Shown here piece after piece: positions 34,264-46,401 of a stretch of 64,000 bases of DNA. The DNA is from Echria macrotheca (lineage: Eukaryota; Ascomycota; Sordariomycetes; Sordariales; Schizotheciaceae). The notes below the pieces were generated by a model. That model made no database searches and was not told the DNA's origin. It saw only the letters and a list, made by a program, of their open reading frames with translations. The position numbers and the translations under genes are program-made. The stretch covers positions 1,488,001 to 1,552,000 of the forward strand of contig MU839829.1 of the NCBI GenBank assembly GCA_030411725.1, in the 5' to 3' direction. How positions within the stretch are numbered: position 1 is the first letter of the stretch; every line of letters starts with the position of its first letter.

Positions 34264-35541
34264 ATGTTCAACCGGACCGTGATGGCGGGAGCCTCAAGCT
34301 CAGAGAACCCACAACCTGAGGCCGACGAAGAGGTTCCAGACGGTCTTGTCTCTGATAGCCATGATGACGGCGTCGAGCTTCAGGGTACAGGTCACCCCGA
34401 CTCGCCATCTCGTCCTTTTGAGGATGAATTCATTGATTCTGATGAGGACTATGTAAGGCGTCTGCTTGTATATGGCTCCCCATTCTCACTAGAATACAGG
34501 CTTCGGACTACACGATGCCAGACCCAACAACCCTCTTCAGACATGAAAATGGCCGACAATATTCCATCGGCCCTCACCCACTCCCAAACGACGAGCTGGG
34601 TCTGGCGTACATGGAGGCGGTGGCATACCTGTTCCGTAAAGCTCTGAGCCAGCATATGCCAGACAATCTGGTCCTGAGTTCAGGGAGTGCCATGGACGGC
34701 GGTGAAAACGCAGACGACAAGCCTCTCAACGTCCTCCGCGTGGCGGCTGGGCGTGGCGAGTGGGCCATCGCCTTCGCCGACATACATCCGTTCTCGAATG
34801 TCACAGCCCTCGAGGTCGCCCCGATTTTCGCCACGGATTGGGTTCCACCCAACTGCAGGTTCTTGATCCAGCCCAACGACAAGACACAGAAGGGCCGGTG
34901 GAGCCGTCCATTCGACCTGGTGAATCTCGGACTTGGGTGTTTCGCCGGTCAAGAGATCATCAACCACGCGTTCCGGTATGTTACCTCCTTTCGAGTTTCT
35001 TCCCGCACACGGTGACGAGACCGAGAGATGGGAATATATCGGTTGAGTAAACAACAGTTATCTCGTCCCAGGCGGTCGCATCGAGATCGAACGTATCGTC
35101 CTCACCCCTGAGCCCGACGACCCAGCCGACGCCACAGACCCTGTCTACACGAATTCTCGTCTGTGGACGTGGTCGCGCCTTGTCAATGAGGGTATGATCG
35201 CCGTCGGGTATCCGATCCACGACACGGCCGAGCACGAACGTATGCTCCACGCGGCTGGATTTGTCGATATTCGAACCACCGACCTCTCCTCAAGAAGAGC
35301 CTCGTCTTCCTCTCCCCCGACGGAGGGAGACGCTAATATTCGGGTTGAGACAGTTATTGCTGCTCACCTCGAGGGGATTTCCATGACACCCCTGACTAGG
35401 GGGCTGGGGTGGTCCAAGGAGCAGGTCGTGGCAATGTGTCCCGCCGTCCGGGAGGAGATTCTTGGCTCAGGTTCAGGGCCGAGGCTTCGTATCCATTTCC
35501 CCATGTTCATGTGTACGGGTCTTAAACCAACAGAGGGTTGA
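34264..35541 (+). CDS. LaeA-like methyltransferase with degenerate SAM motif I
   Basis: Exons 34264-34452, 34500-34975, 35058-35541 (382 aa with the start at 34264; ATG 34282 is an alternative). The last junction FR-YLVPGGRIEIERI was fixed by the LaeA-type post-motif strand. After an acidic N-terminal stretch come YMEAVAYLFRKAL, then the region equal to motif I (NVLRVAAGRGEWAIAFADIHP, split about residues 140-160), SPIxPxWVPPN-like ATDWVPPNCRF, FDLVNLGLGCFAG and the C-terminal GYPIHDTAEHERMLHAAGFVDI. LaeA-family proteins are nuclear regulators of secondary metabolism and development. Here the usual D-x-G-T-G-T-G is replaced by R-V-A-A-G-R-G, so SAM binding may be altered. No biosynthetic cluster surrounds it. 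Confidence 0.8.
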
Positions 35542-36369
35542 GGTTGAGCCGGCTTCCCAATTTTGTTTTTTTTTCTTTTGTCCGCTGGCGGTGTTATGAT
35601 GACGATACTGACGATGATGATTATGCTGATGATCTCCATAGATATTACTAGATATCCCAGATACAAAAGCCAATAATCATGGTGTTTATCTCTTTCGGTT
35701 GGAAAATGAAAGAGTCAAGCAGACCTCAGAGAAACTCGCCTTCTTGTCGTATCAGCTTCGGGAGATATACAAGATCAGTACTTGAACACCACATGTCAAG
35801 TCAACACGAGACAAACCGGGACAAATTCGTGGGTAAACAGATATAGTACCATCAAAAATATAAGTATACACATTACCAGACATGCAAGATCAACAGGAAA
35901 CCAACCCAGATCTAGGTAACACAGGCCAGCAGCTAGGTATAACTCCCCTGCCGGTCTCAGTCCCATTCCCATGCGCCATATGAATGCACTCGTTACTGTC
36001 TATTATCCTCTCCCCTTGCCCTTTGCCCATTGCCCATGCCATCCCACCCGTTCTTACGCCTGCCATCGAACACCATGAACACCCACCACCCTACCTCCCC
36101 CATCATCCATCGCTGTGTTCGCCGTCCGTGGGGAATCATGTCATGGGAGAGTAAGTCTCTTCTTCTTGTCCATGCCGCTCGATGCACAGAGAGAGAGAGA
36201 GAGAGAGACCAAATACCAAATACCAAATCAGTAGTACCCTCTTATCCCTTTCGCTCCCGCCTCTTCCCCTTCCCCTTCCCATAATAAAAAAAGTTCATAG
36301 CCCATAACCCATAACCCATACCCACATAAACCAACCCCCCCATTCACCCCACCGATCATATCACATTCA
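35542..36369. other. Intergenic between convergent genes, 828 bp
   Basis: 3' flanks of the LaeA-like gene (plus) and the TRP-like gene (minus). It contains a short (GA)n tract near 36189-36207 and CCCATAA-type low-complexity repeats near 36300-36325, but no gene. Confidence 0.6.
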
Positions 36370-39300
36370 TCACTCCAAATCCGGAATAACAGGCTGCGGC
36401 GTAGTAAGACCCCTCCTCTCATCCGCATACCTAGCCAAAGTCTCCCGACTCGGCGTATTCAGCCCCGGCGTCCCGACAATTCCAAACGGACTACTCGGCC
36501 TGCCGCCGCCGCCGGCCCCCGACAAAGTCCTCAGACTCTGCCGACTATTTACCCTCCGCACTAGGTCGTCCGCCATCATCATGTTCACCGGCGTGGCCGC
36601 ATTACTCCTGCTGTAGTTTTGATTAGAGGTAGTAGTATTATCGGGCCCTTCGATCCGCTGCGCAATGGACGAGTCCGGATCGGTTGTTGTTGTTCCTGTC
36701 GCCGCCGCCGCCGACAGGGAAGTATCCAGCTGCTGCGCAAAGTCCCTCGACGACCACGATGACCGGTGCTGGTGGTGCTGTCGTATCCCTCGGGGGAGGG
36801 TACTCACGCTGCGGCGCGAACTGACGCTATTCGTCCTGCTGACGCGCGTTGCCCCTCTCCCGGCTTCCAGTCCATTTGCTGTTGGCGCAGTCGGTCCTTC
36901 CAGGTCGTGGACTATATCATCCTCGTCATCGACGTGTTGTTCGCCCTCTTCCTCGTCCTCGTCTTCGATTTTCGGCGCTCGCTGGACGGATATCACCGAG
37001 AAATACGGTTCCTTCCGTTCGCCTCCCCCCGTCCCATCTTCTTCGTCTTTCTCCTTGCCTTTCCTGCTCCTCTTGGGTTTTGGCGGTTGGTAGGTATCAG
37101 GCGCCTTGGCCTGCATATTCTCAAAATACTTGACGCGGATATCTTCGAGATACTCAGCGCCGAGCTCTTCCCTGTTGCGCGTGAGGGACATCCATGACGA
37201 TATCCCGCTCAGCACGATCAGAATCAGAACGGCAATCACCAAGAGCCCCTGGATGACAATGATGATGACGCCGATCACCGTCGCCACGATCCGGTCTACC
37301 TTAAAGGCCGGGAGGAATGCAATCGAAAGGCCCGTGCTGGCGATCTTGCTGATGCTGAGCATCCAGACGGCCAGCGCCGTGTTCCGTGCGCCCTCGAAGG
37401 GGTTGAGGATGACGAGGATGGCAAAGGCAAAAATCTCGAATACCAATAACCCGTAGACCTGGGCAAACGGACTCAAAGTGCCTGCACCCAGAAACCCGGC
37501 GCGGCCGACGAGGTAGATGATGTAGTACGACAGAAACCACCACCGCGTGCGTCGATATCGGGCTGAGAACCATCCGTACTTCTTCAGGTATGCCTGATCG
37601 AGATGGACCGTCGGCTGGCTGGCGTCGTTGTTGATATGGCGGATCTTGGGGAAGGATATGCTGAATAAAGGTCGGACCTCGATCTGCCGCTCTTTAAGGG
37701 TGCTGGACCAGGCCGGGATGAGGATGGGTAGACCGCCCGGGAGTGCAGAGCGGTGAAATACGATGCGGTCCGGACCCATCTCGAACTTGCCGTGTCGTGT
37801 TCGTGCCCGGCAGGCTATCGTAAGTAAAGTAACGGCGCCGAGTAGGAAGACGAGGAATACCACGGCCGTGACGGCGGCCATGCCTGTCGAGGCACGAATT
37901 GTAAACTGGAGCATCGAAAGAGTCATGACGACAATGAATGCCACGAAGAAGGTCCGGAGTAGAGCATGAACCATGTAGCCGATCCAGTGGCTTCGGAAGT
38001 ATGCCAGCCTATCCTCCTTGATTAGTTTGAGCCGCGCCAATATCTCCAGCGACGCTTTGAACGCAGCTACCGCAAAGGCAACCACGCCAAAGACCACGAT
38101 TACCCATATGAGACCGATCAGAAATGCATCGCTTTTCGGGATTCCAACGGCCGCCAGGGTAGCTGGGAAGCCTGACCAAGTGCCCGGCAGAGGCATGCCC
38201 GGTGTGACGGGACTTCCCGCCCAGGTATAATCGAATGGGTTGCTGGCGTTGTACGCTGCCCGCTTGACAACATTTCCCACCCGCTTCTCCAACAGCGACC
38301 GGCCGTAGATCTGCGTGAGTAAACCGCCCGCTGTGTTGAGCACCACAGAGCCAGCGCCGCCGACCTGACTGGCGTTACCCGAGACACCGGCGAAAGCGTT
38401 GACGGAATGGATCATGGACGGGGTAGCCATCATGCCAGCCGACCAGGCAAAGTTGCTCCACCATGCCACGCAAACCGATGGCCTGAATATGTCAGCAAGG
38501 CCCCTGATGCAAACTAAAAGAGGCACATACCAGTTGACAGACAGAGCCCCGGTGAAAAAGATGGACTGAAACGTCTCGAATACCACAAAAACAGAGAGAG
38601 AATGGGCGTAATGCATCCTCATGTGGATGATGCTGACTCCGTACGCGGCTGTGACGAACGAGGCAATAATCGCACCGAGCGTAAAGGTGCCAAGGATGGG
38701 AGCGACAACCACGGGCTGAGAAAAACTGTTTCCGTTACTCATGGCGGCCTGGAAACACCCAATCTCGGACTCGCTCGAGTTGGCAAAGATGCGCACCCTG
38801 GCGGTGCCCTCGAAATCGGGGATGGCGAAGGCGACGGGCGGGATCCCTCCGATCTGGACCGGTCCCACGGGGATTTTTGCCCACGCCGTGACGGGGACGC
38901 TGGCGTTTAGGGGGCAGAGACTGATCTGTGAGCAAGCCTGTCTGTACACATCCCAGGTCATATCTTACCTGTATAAGTTGAGAAAACAAGGGTCAAACGT
39001 ATCTTCATAACGGCCCGAGCCATCTAGAGAACTTAGCATCTTGCCGTAGCTAACAAGCCGCAAAACCTACAGGCATCGACAGAGATATGCACTGGAGACG
39101 CAAAAGTCAGCAAGCCTGATCTCATAGGTATCATGGGGCCACATACTCATGAGCGACTCATTCTTGATATTCGTAGTGCCATCAAGATGAAACACAATAG
39201 TCAGGTTGTCAGAATAGTACGCCGCGTCGAACTTGGTGATGTTGAACAGGCTCTGGCCGCCGAGACAATCCCCAAAGTCGCCCGTGTAGAGGGCCGGCGT

Positions 39301-39447
39301 CCGGTCGTAGGCGAGCGCGCGCGTGACTCCCGTGGCATCGGTGCCGTATGTGTACTCGACTTTGGCGAGAACTGACGACGACGAGAAGAAAACCACGGCC
39401 AGCCACAACCAACAAACCCCGAATCGTCTCCCCCTGTCCAGCCCCAT
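36370..39447 (-). CDS. TRP-like ion channel / flavin-carrier (FLC) family membrane protein
   Basis: Minus-strand exons 39447-39147, 39091-39071 (21-nt micro-exon), 39023-38969, 38920-38531, 38482-36370 (959 aa). The splice sites were chosen so that the ML-like luminal domain reads LMMHISVDAYGSGRYEDTF then DPCFLNLYSLCPLN, as the family requires. A cleavable signal peptide (about 1-28, ending SSSVLA) and the ML-like domain (to about 205) are followed by about nine membrane segments with the marker HYAHSLSVFVVFETFQSIFF, a loop FPKIRHIN, and KYGWFSARYRRTRWWFLSYY. A long cytosolic tail follows, with coiled, acidic and S/T/N-rich stretches. Relatives include yeast FLC proteins and fungal TRP-like Ca2+-permeable channels in ER, Golgi or plasma membrane. 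The exact transport activity is unknown. Confidence 0.85.
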
Positions 39448-42202
39448 CGTGACCTGACCTGTGCGACCTTCTCCAAAACGGATTCCCCGCCGGTTAGAAC
39501 CCCATCAATGAAAGTCGATGTGAGTCGATCCGATCTGTGATGATGCAGGTGAGATATCGAGAAGTCCAAATTGGGAAGACGCCAGAAGTCAATGTCCGAT
39601 TGTCAAGGTTGCAATGTCGAAGTGAAGTCCTGGGCCTATCGGTATGGCGGGGGATTGCTTTATCGCGCGTACGTAGCCCGTGTTTTTTTTTATCTCCTTC
39701 GCAACGAGCGAACTTGCGGACTAAGGTAGACGGTGCAGGTCGTGATGTATATCGCAGCGGCCCAAAACCTTATTTTCCTATGCACCTGGCAATGGCACCA
39801 GAGCGCACGAGTTTTCGGCCCCGTCCGACGCGTGAAATCCTTGCGTCTCTCTTTCTCTCTCACTCTCCCACGATTGCCCTTTTTTGTTGTTGTTTGCCGT
39901 TATCTTCCCGGAGGAAGCGAGGACCCGGGAAAACGAACGACGGGAAGGGGGTGGGCGGTTTCCAAGGCATAAATGGGCAAAGTCGGTAGATAGCCGACAC
40001 ACATCCACACACACGGCCCGGATAGTTTTTTTGGCTCCTACTCTTCCTCTTGCCTCGACCCAATTCTTTGAATGGCCCGGAAGTCACGGCCGGAAGTGCG
40101 GGTGTGAGTGTGTGAGGTGCCAACTATCAAAATGGGGGTGCAATCTAATAAGAGAGTGTACCTACTGACCTGACCTGACCCGGGGGACCTTCCAGGTTAT
40201 TTACCTGCCTTAGCAAGTTTATCGGTGGTGATTGGGCTGCCACACCCACATTCTCATCTCTCCTCTAGCTATCTCTCCTGGTGCCTCCTGCTTTGGGTCA
40301 CTCGTTTGCGTCTTCTTCTTGTCCGAATGCTACCCCGGCCACCTCTTCAGGAAACAGCATAGCGAGCGCGCAAAACCCTTTCCGCTTTCCGCCCGTTGCG
40401 TGCTTGTCCCCCTTGTTCCCGCGCCCGCGTAACTATCTGAGCGAGTGAAAGCATTGCTACAACGCACGCTGCGCCGCGGCCGTTGCTACCTAAGCGATAG
40501 CGGTACGGTACCGATCGATCTGAATGGCAGACTGGAACTAAGGTACCTACCTGGGATGAGGGAATTTGGCCCGTTCGGGAGAGCTATCAACCCGCTTTGC
40601 CATGCTTGCCTGCCTACTCGCTACAGATGTCCCGATAGCCCTTCGAGAGTGAGTACGTAGGGAGAAAACACTTGCAGCAATCGTGCAGAATGTCTCGACG
40701 CCACCGACGACACCCACGTCCACGCGCCAAGGTGCTGATGAGTGAGTTAGATCTCGACTGCTCATGAGCAAAAGAAGGGGTACCGTTTCGACCAAGCAGC
40801 AGCAGACAGGACAGGGTAACATCATCAACAGCAGTCAGCACTGTTTTACACCAGCACTGCGCAAAAGCTTGTTGCCCTTGCATAATATCTCACACCCCGT
40901 CTCCTCCATCCGGGGCATCTCTCCTGTTTGCTCCCGGCGACCGACTGTGACCGACCGGTCACAACGACCAACGGGTAGCTACCTTACCTTACATCCCTAA
41001 CTACGTACCTACTACCTACCCCTCTCCCCGTCCGTCGCGACACAACCGAGCGGGAACCGTACCACGACTGCAAACAAGATGAACCGTGTACGTAGTCCTG
41101 TTTTTAAAATAATGAGCAAGAAACAGACAAAATCGTTAAAACAGCTGCTGCCAAGATATGTGCTTCTTCCCCGGCTCCGACGGCGATGTGATCGGCGCTT
41201 GCAGCTAGGGAGGTGGGGGAGCAAGGATTGGTGACACCCCACACCACACCACACCACACCCCTCCTCCTCACCTCACAGCAGCTCCAAGCAGATAACCAC
41301 TCGGGCGACCAGGGCGGGGGCGGGGTTGAATGCCCAAGCAACAACACCAACAACACCAGGTCCCATCCAGTATCTCACAATTGCACAAAACTCCTTCCTC
41401 CCTACCAAATTGACCCAGTAGATATTCCAGACCACCTAGCTGGCACCAACTAGACTGAGTGAGAATAAAAAATAACCATAAAACGGAGCGAGACTTTCGC
41501 GACGAGGGCATTCAAAACAGCCCAACACGGCACAGCTTCGCGAATATATAGATCAAGAGTTTCATGACGAAACGGCCATTCATACATCCGTACACGCACG
41601 CGAGAATGGCCTCCTCGCTCGGATCTCGGAATAGTTATCCGAGCCTGCCTCTCGCTATCTCTCATCACCAGAGTCCCAGTGATCAACACCTCAGAAATTT
41701 GCATTTCTCCCCCCATCTAGCAAATTCATTCACCCTCTGCTGTAAACAACCAACAACAATCTTACAGCTTTGTCATAGCTCCTCATATCACCCCCAAGAA
41801 ACCCAGAAGAACATCGCAATCATCCATCCGGATTCAAGAAAGGAGAAAGAAGAATGAATCCTTCGCAAGAAGAAGAGAGGTTGTTGTGGTATACAATTGG
41901 TATCCTGAGCATCGCAATAGAGACAAAAAAAAAGTATTCCCATTTTCACAACGTTGGTTGGTCCATGCTCTACCATCCTGCCCCGAAACCCAGACAGACA
42001 AGAAAAACAAAACTCCCATTCCCAATCCGCTGCGGTGATATCTCGCTCGCTCTGTCTCTCAATAACTGTCTCTCTCTTCCTCTCTCTGTGCGTGTCCGTG
42101 CCATATGACTTTTCAGTGATTTGGTATGCTTCCCTTCCCTTCCAGATTAACAACACCCTAATCCCAATTCCACGCATCCCATCAATCACCATTACCCTCC
42201 AC
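39448..42202. other. 2.75 kb without a confident gene
   Basis: 5' flank of the TRP-like gene and 3' flank of the RD-repeat gene (both minus). Pyrimidine-rich tracts and an (ACACC)n-like tract near 41243-41268 are present, together with several short frames without family resemblance. It probably contains a long promoter. Confidence 0.5.
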
Positions 42203-45112
42203 CTACATCTCATCCTCCTCCTCAATAGGCGCCGGCGTAGCCCGTTCCCTCCTCCGCTTCACCTTTCGGTGCCGATTACTACTAATCTGACTGGCCGAGT
42301 CGTCCGGCGCGAGCTCGCTCAACTCATCGCCGCCCCAGTCGCTCAGCGCTCCGTCGGTGCTCTCATCGTCCGCCCACGCTGGCGCGTCGTATATCCCGCT
42401 CGACCCGCTCAGCGGCAGCACTGAGATGCCCAGCGCACCCCGGCGCTGCTGCAGGCTCATCGACAGCGCAGCGCCGCGTCTCCGCAGCGCGTCACGCACC
42501 GACATGGCCTGTTCGTGCAACTTCTCAAAGGCATCCTCGAGCGCTTCCATGCCGTTGAAGATCTCGCGCTCGAGCTCGGCGAGCACGGCGATCTCGGTCT
42601 CCTCGTCGTGCGAGACGGCGGTGCGGGATGGGTAGGATGATGATGCGGCTGAGACGCCGCTCACGAATGAAGCCGGGGTTGGTCCCCGCGAGTAAGGTGA
42701 ACCGCCGTTCGCCGGCGTCGGTCCGCGCGAAAAGGAGCCTCGGAATGGCGTAGGGCCGCGGGAAGCGAGACCCCGGAGGCCGCCGGCCGGGCTCATCATG
42801 TCGCGCTTCGGGATGATGCCGCTGGCTGGCGTGCCTCGTGCTGAAGTACCAAACAGCGGCGGGTCATCCTCGACACCGGACCAGAGAAAGCCGTCAAACC
42901 GGCCCGACGTCAGGATCTCCCATTCGGACGGGTTGATTTCGGTAATAGTATGGAGCAGGTCATGCATCTCAGGGTTCTTGACTAGATACACGGCCGTTTC
43001 GGCATCGCGAGGCGCTTGTGGGAGGCGGTATAATCGCTGCAACGAGAGGCCCGTCTTGACCAGGAAATCGTTGCGTGGCCTGCGGAACGGCGTTGGGGCT
43101 CGGGTGGCGGGGTGGAGATCTCGGGAACCAGATAGAAGTGCGTTGAAGTACGGCCGATCATCTGAATCGAGGTTGGTGAGGATAGCAAAGGTCAGCGTCT
43201 CGTCGTCGACTTCCTCCCTAGGTGGTGCTGGAGCCCTGTCGCAGCTGGCCATCCACCTATCGACGGCAGCCTTGACCCGCTTGGTCTGGCGGAGGTAATG
43301 TTCCCTAAACTCCTCGGCGATATCCGGGTCCATCTTGATGGGCGACGGCGGTCGTGCTGGTATCTCTGCTATATCCTCGGCCGCCTTGTTGCTGAGCGAG
43401 CCGAGATCGAAGGGCGGCCATTGTGGGAGGTCTATCCTCCCGCTGACCTGCTCCAGCACTTCACCCCAGCCGAGTCCCCTCCTGTCTTCGTTGTTGGTCT
43501 CGCACATGACGCAAGGGCAGCCCTCAGCAGACAGGTCTCTCGAGAAGACATTCTCGAGCCGGTCCAGCAGCCGGCGAGCCACGGTCCGGTGTCCGGTAGC
43601 AACAGCAATGGAACCATGACCGGAGAGGACGGTCGAATACTGATTAAGTAGGTTGAAGAAGGGGGCAAACAACGTATCTGCACCCATCAAGGGAGGGTTT
43701 GAGGGTCGCGTGCCGTTCTGCCGCGGGAGGACGGAAAGGAAGGCTCTGGTTACCGGTTGTGGAAGCCCGCCGTTCTGCATGAGATAATCGACGCGAGGAA
43801 CTTCCTGCATGTTGGGCATCGGCGGTGGAGGTGGCGGCGGGGGTGGTAGTGGTCCGCCGGGTGCAGGTGTTGCTATCGGTGTTGGTACGTCGGAGCCACT
43901 CATAGGATGTTTCTCTCCGTGAACCATGCCGTGAACTAACGGGGGCGGAGGTGGTGGATACGGCATTGTTTGCGGTGTCTTGGGGGAGGATGAGTCTGCA
44001 GCTGATTCGGGGGAGGAATCGGCCCCCATCATCATCATCGGCGGCGGTGGGGGCGGAGGAGGCCGCATGGCGGCGCTTGAGAAAGACCTCTTCGGGGGGA
44101 GGACCGATGTCGCACCCGAGTCAACTGTAGACGCATCCGTCACCTCGGACATGGCAGTTGTCCTCGGCTTGCCAACACGGGGCGGTATATGCGCTGGGAG
44201 GATGAATGTACGCTGGCTAGAGGCCGCAGAGACCTTGGATACCTTAGACTTGGGCCCCTGTTTCGATGTTGATCTGGATATTCGGGACGAAAGTTGTGAA
44301 TCGGAATCTCTTGAACCCGGCCTCTCATCCTCTGCTCTTTCCTCCTTAACTGAGATCGGCGTATGTGATCTCTCTGGAACCACCTCTGGCCTCTTCTTCT
44401 GTGCTGAGAGGTCCGTCTCGGGGGGCGAGGGTGGTCTGTCGTCTTTCCTTGTCTCTTTCCGGGTTGGCGATGGCTTCCGTGTTGCGCCAGGAGAGTCGGC
44501 CGACTTGGACCTCCGCATTTCACTCCCACCCAGGTCCGTAGCTTCTGGTGTCAGCGGATCCGTCCGCCGAGCTCCAGCAGAGACATCCTCCCTGCTGTGG
44601 GCCTTGCTAAAGCTTGGGTACGGCACGCTGCCTCGATCGCTACCCAACCCTCTCCTGAGCTCGGGGACGAGGTCCGTCATGGAGCTGGAAGCGGCAGCCC
44701 GGTATTGTGGTTCATCCTCCTTCTCCATTTCCCTAATTCGGTGGTGACGGTGGGAGCGGGAGTTGTCGCTGCCGGTCGGTCGGAGCTTGGAGGACCTCGA
44801 CGAGCGGTGGTGGTGGCGGTGAGAAGTCGACGAGTCCCGGTCCCGATCGATGCTATCGCGTTCCCGATCCCTTTCCCTGTCTCTTTCCCGGTCTCTGTCT
44901 CTGTCTCTGTCGCGATCCTTCTCGCGGTCCCTGTCTCGCTCGTAATCGCGATCTCGGTCACGTTCGCGGTCTCGTTCTCGCTCTCGATCTCTGTCCTTGT
45001 CCCTCTCCTTCTCCCGGTCGCGGTCTCGGTCTTTCCGTTCCGACTTGGGGCGATGGCGCTTCTCGCGGACGCGGTCGTCGACGTCGGCGTCCTTATCTCG
45101 TGAGGACGGCAT
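42203..45112 (-). CDS. RD-repeat / polyproline conserved fungal protein, unknown function
   Basis: A single minus-strand frame of 969 codons from ATG 45112. Residues ~10-95 are an almost pure R/D/E/K array of the kind seen in RNA-processing proteins. Residues ~100-340 are S/R/P-rich and basic. Two proline clusters follow (8-10 consecutive Pro near 345-360 and 420-430). From about 435 the protein becomes folded-looking and probably conserved: VTRAFLSVLPRQNGTRP, TLFAPFFNLLNQYSTVL, HRTVARRLLDRLENVF, a CxxC pair CPCVMC, and NDFLVKTGLSLQRLYRLP. The last ~130 residues contain a predicted helical pair (ELEREIFNGMEALEDAFEKL) and an acidic end. No catalytic motif is recognised. The array is low-complexity, so database hits there would be uninformative. 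Confidence 0.8.
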   Translation of the reverse strand: MPSSRDKDADVDDRVREKRHRPKSERKDRDRDREKERDKDRDRERERDRERDRDRDYERDRDREKDRDRDRDRDRERDRERDRERDSIDRDRDSSTSHRHHHRSSRSSKLRPTGSDNSRSHRHHRIREMEKEDEPQYRAAASSSMTDLVPELRRGLGSDRGSVPYPSFSKAHSREDVSAGARRTDPLTPEATDLGGSEMRRSKSADSPGATRKPSPTRKETRKDDRPPSPPETDLSAQKKRPEVVPERSHTPISVKEERAEDERPGSRDSDSQLSSRISRSTSKQGPKSKVSKVSAASSQRTFILPAHIPPRVGKPRTTAMSEVTDASTVDSGATSVLPPKRSFSSAAMRPPPPPPPPMMMMGADSSPESAADSSSPKTPQTMPYPPPPPPLVHGMVHGEKHPMSGSDVPTPIATPAPGGPLPPPPPPPPPMPNMQEVPRVDYLMQNGGLPQPVTRAFLSVLPRQNGTRPSNPPLMGADTLFAPFFNLLNQYSTVLSGHGSIAVATGHRTVARRLLDRLENVFSRDLSAEGCPCVMCETNNEDRRGLGWGEVLEQVSGRIDLPQWPPFDLGSLSNKAAEDIAEIPARPPSPIKMDPDIAEEFREHYLRQTKRVKAAVDRWMASCDRAPAPPREEVDDETLTFAILTNLDSDDRPYFNALLSGSRDLHPATRAPTPFRRPRNDFLVKTGLSLQRLYRLPQAPRDAETAVYLVKNPEMHDLLHTITEINPSEWEILTSGRFDGFLWSGVEDDPPLFGTSARGTPASGIIPKRDMMSPAGGLRGLASRGPTPFRGSFSRGPTPANGGSPYSRGPTPASFVSGVSAASSSYPSRTAVSHDEETEIAVLAELEREIFNGMEALEDAFEKLHEQAMSVRDALRRRGAALSMSLQQRRGALGISVLPLSGSSGIYDAPAWADDESTDGALSDWGGDELSELAPDDSASQISSNRHRKVKRRRERATPAPIEEEDEM

Positions 45113-46401
45113 GACGGCTCATGTCAGGGCTTGGATAGCCCGCCCAGCGATCGGGTAGGCTACGGCTCTGATTACCGGGGTCGGAGGCGCTGTTGGGGGG
45201 GCCGCGATGGCGGTACGGGAAGGTGCTGGAGTTAGGCGCTGTGCGACGCACACCACTCACACCACTGCTTTTGCCGTTGTATTCGCACTGCCCGGGAAGT
45301 ACGCTGATAACACTTTTGCCGGCGGTGCGGCAGGGCTGATGGGAGCAGAGTAATGAGGTGACGGCCCAGGAAGATCAGGGTTCCTGTCAGAAATGCTTCA
45401 ATCGCATTTGCTGAGCCCGATGGTCGTTGCTCGACGTGCACTGGCGAGGTGATTCGCCGGCAGCCCGCCCAGTCTGGCCACACTGTGAGTCTTAAACACT
45501 GTGCGCTGCCCGCTGCCCGCCTTGGGCACCGCTCCCAGCCTTTTGGGCACGAACAGGCCCACGCCGCTTGGGCGCCCACAGTGCCCCTCCCGCCTGCCCG
45601 CCTGCAATTCCCACAGTGTGATGTGTCTCGCGGCAGCGCAACCCACGTCGTTGCATTGCCTTCCCGGCCCTGTCTCTCCAGGCGCCCAACACGGCCCTTG
45701 ATTGCATCGAACCCGAATGTTATAATGAACCCTCAACAAGAGCCCATTTGCCGTGCATCGTCTACGAAAACGTCGGCATATCTGGCCAGGCGTCGCACCG
45801 GACCACAACCTCGACGGAGCATGATGCACGACTGCAGTTTCGCCCACCGAGCGGAAATGGAAAGCCAGGCATTGGGTCGATGATGAACCGGTCGGGGTCG
45901 CCTGATGGTGATTGGATGCAATTAAGCGCCTTGATCAGCGCCATCATTGGCCTGGGGACCGAACTGTGACTGGGGGCCTTTTAGCAGGGCAAACCTACCG
46001 AATCACGACAAGCTCCCGCGACCGTTATGACTCTTCCGCAATCCTAAGCGCACCTCGCTTTCCAGAATCCTGTTTGTTTGTCACATCTAGCGTCTTCTAT
46101 TGCCCCTAGTCTGGGGTCTATCTGTTGTATGCACTATTTTTTCTCTTTTTCAACACCTCTCAACAACATCACGCCAGTTGGCGGCGTGGCCTCGGACCTA
46201 CAGATGATTCAACATCCAACATCGCCGAGCCTCGACCTCCCGGCAGCTGCCGCTAGCTGTTGACCCGTCCAACCGGCCGGCATACGGCAACACCAACGCC
46301 TGCATCGCGTGTCTTGCATGCTCTCCTACTCCTGTGCTGCCAACTCCGCACAAACAATGCTAATGCTAATACGAGGGCAATCAACTCCTGTTCATCATGC
46401 A
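45113..46401. other. Intergenic, 1.3 kb
   Basis: Promoter side of the RD-repeat gene and 3' flank of ATP sulfurylase. A GC-rich patch (45490-45610) has alternating TGCCC and GGGCA motifs. No credible gene was found. Confidence 0.55.

Noticed and set aside
36665..37197. Plus-strand frames opposite the TRP-like C-terminal tail
   Set aside because: Shadows of the low-complexity acidic and Ser-rich tail.
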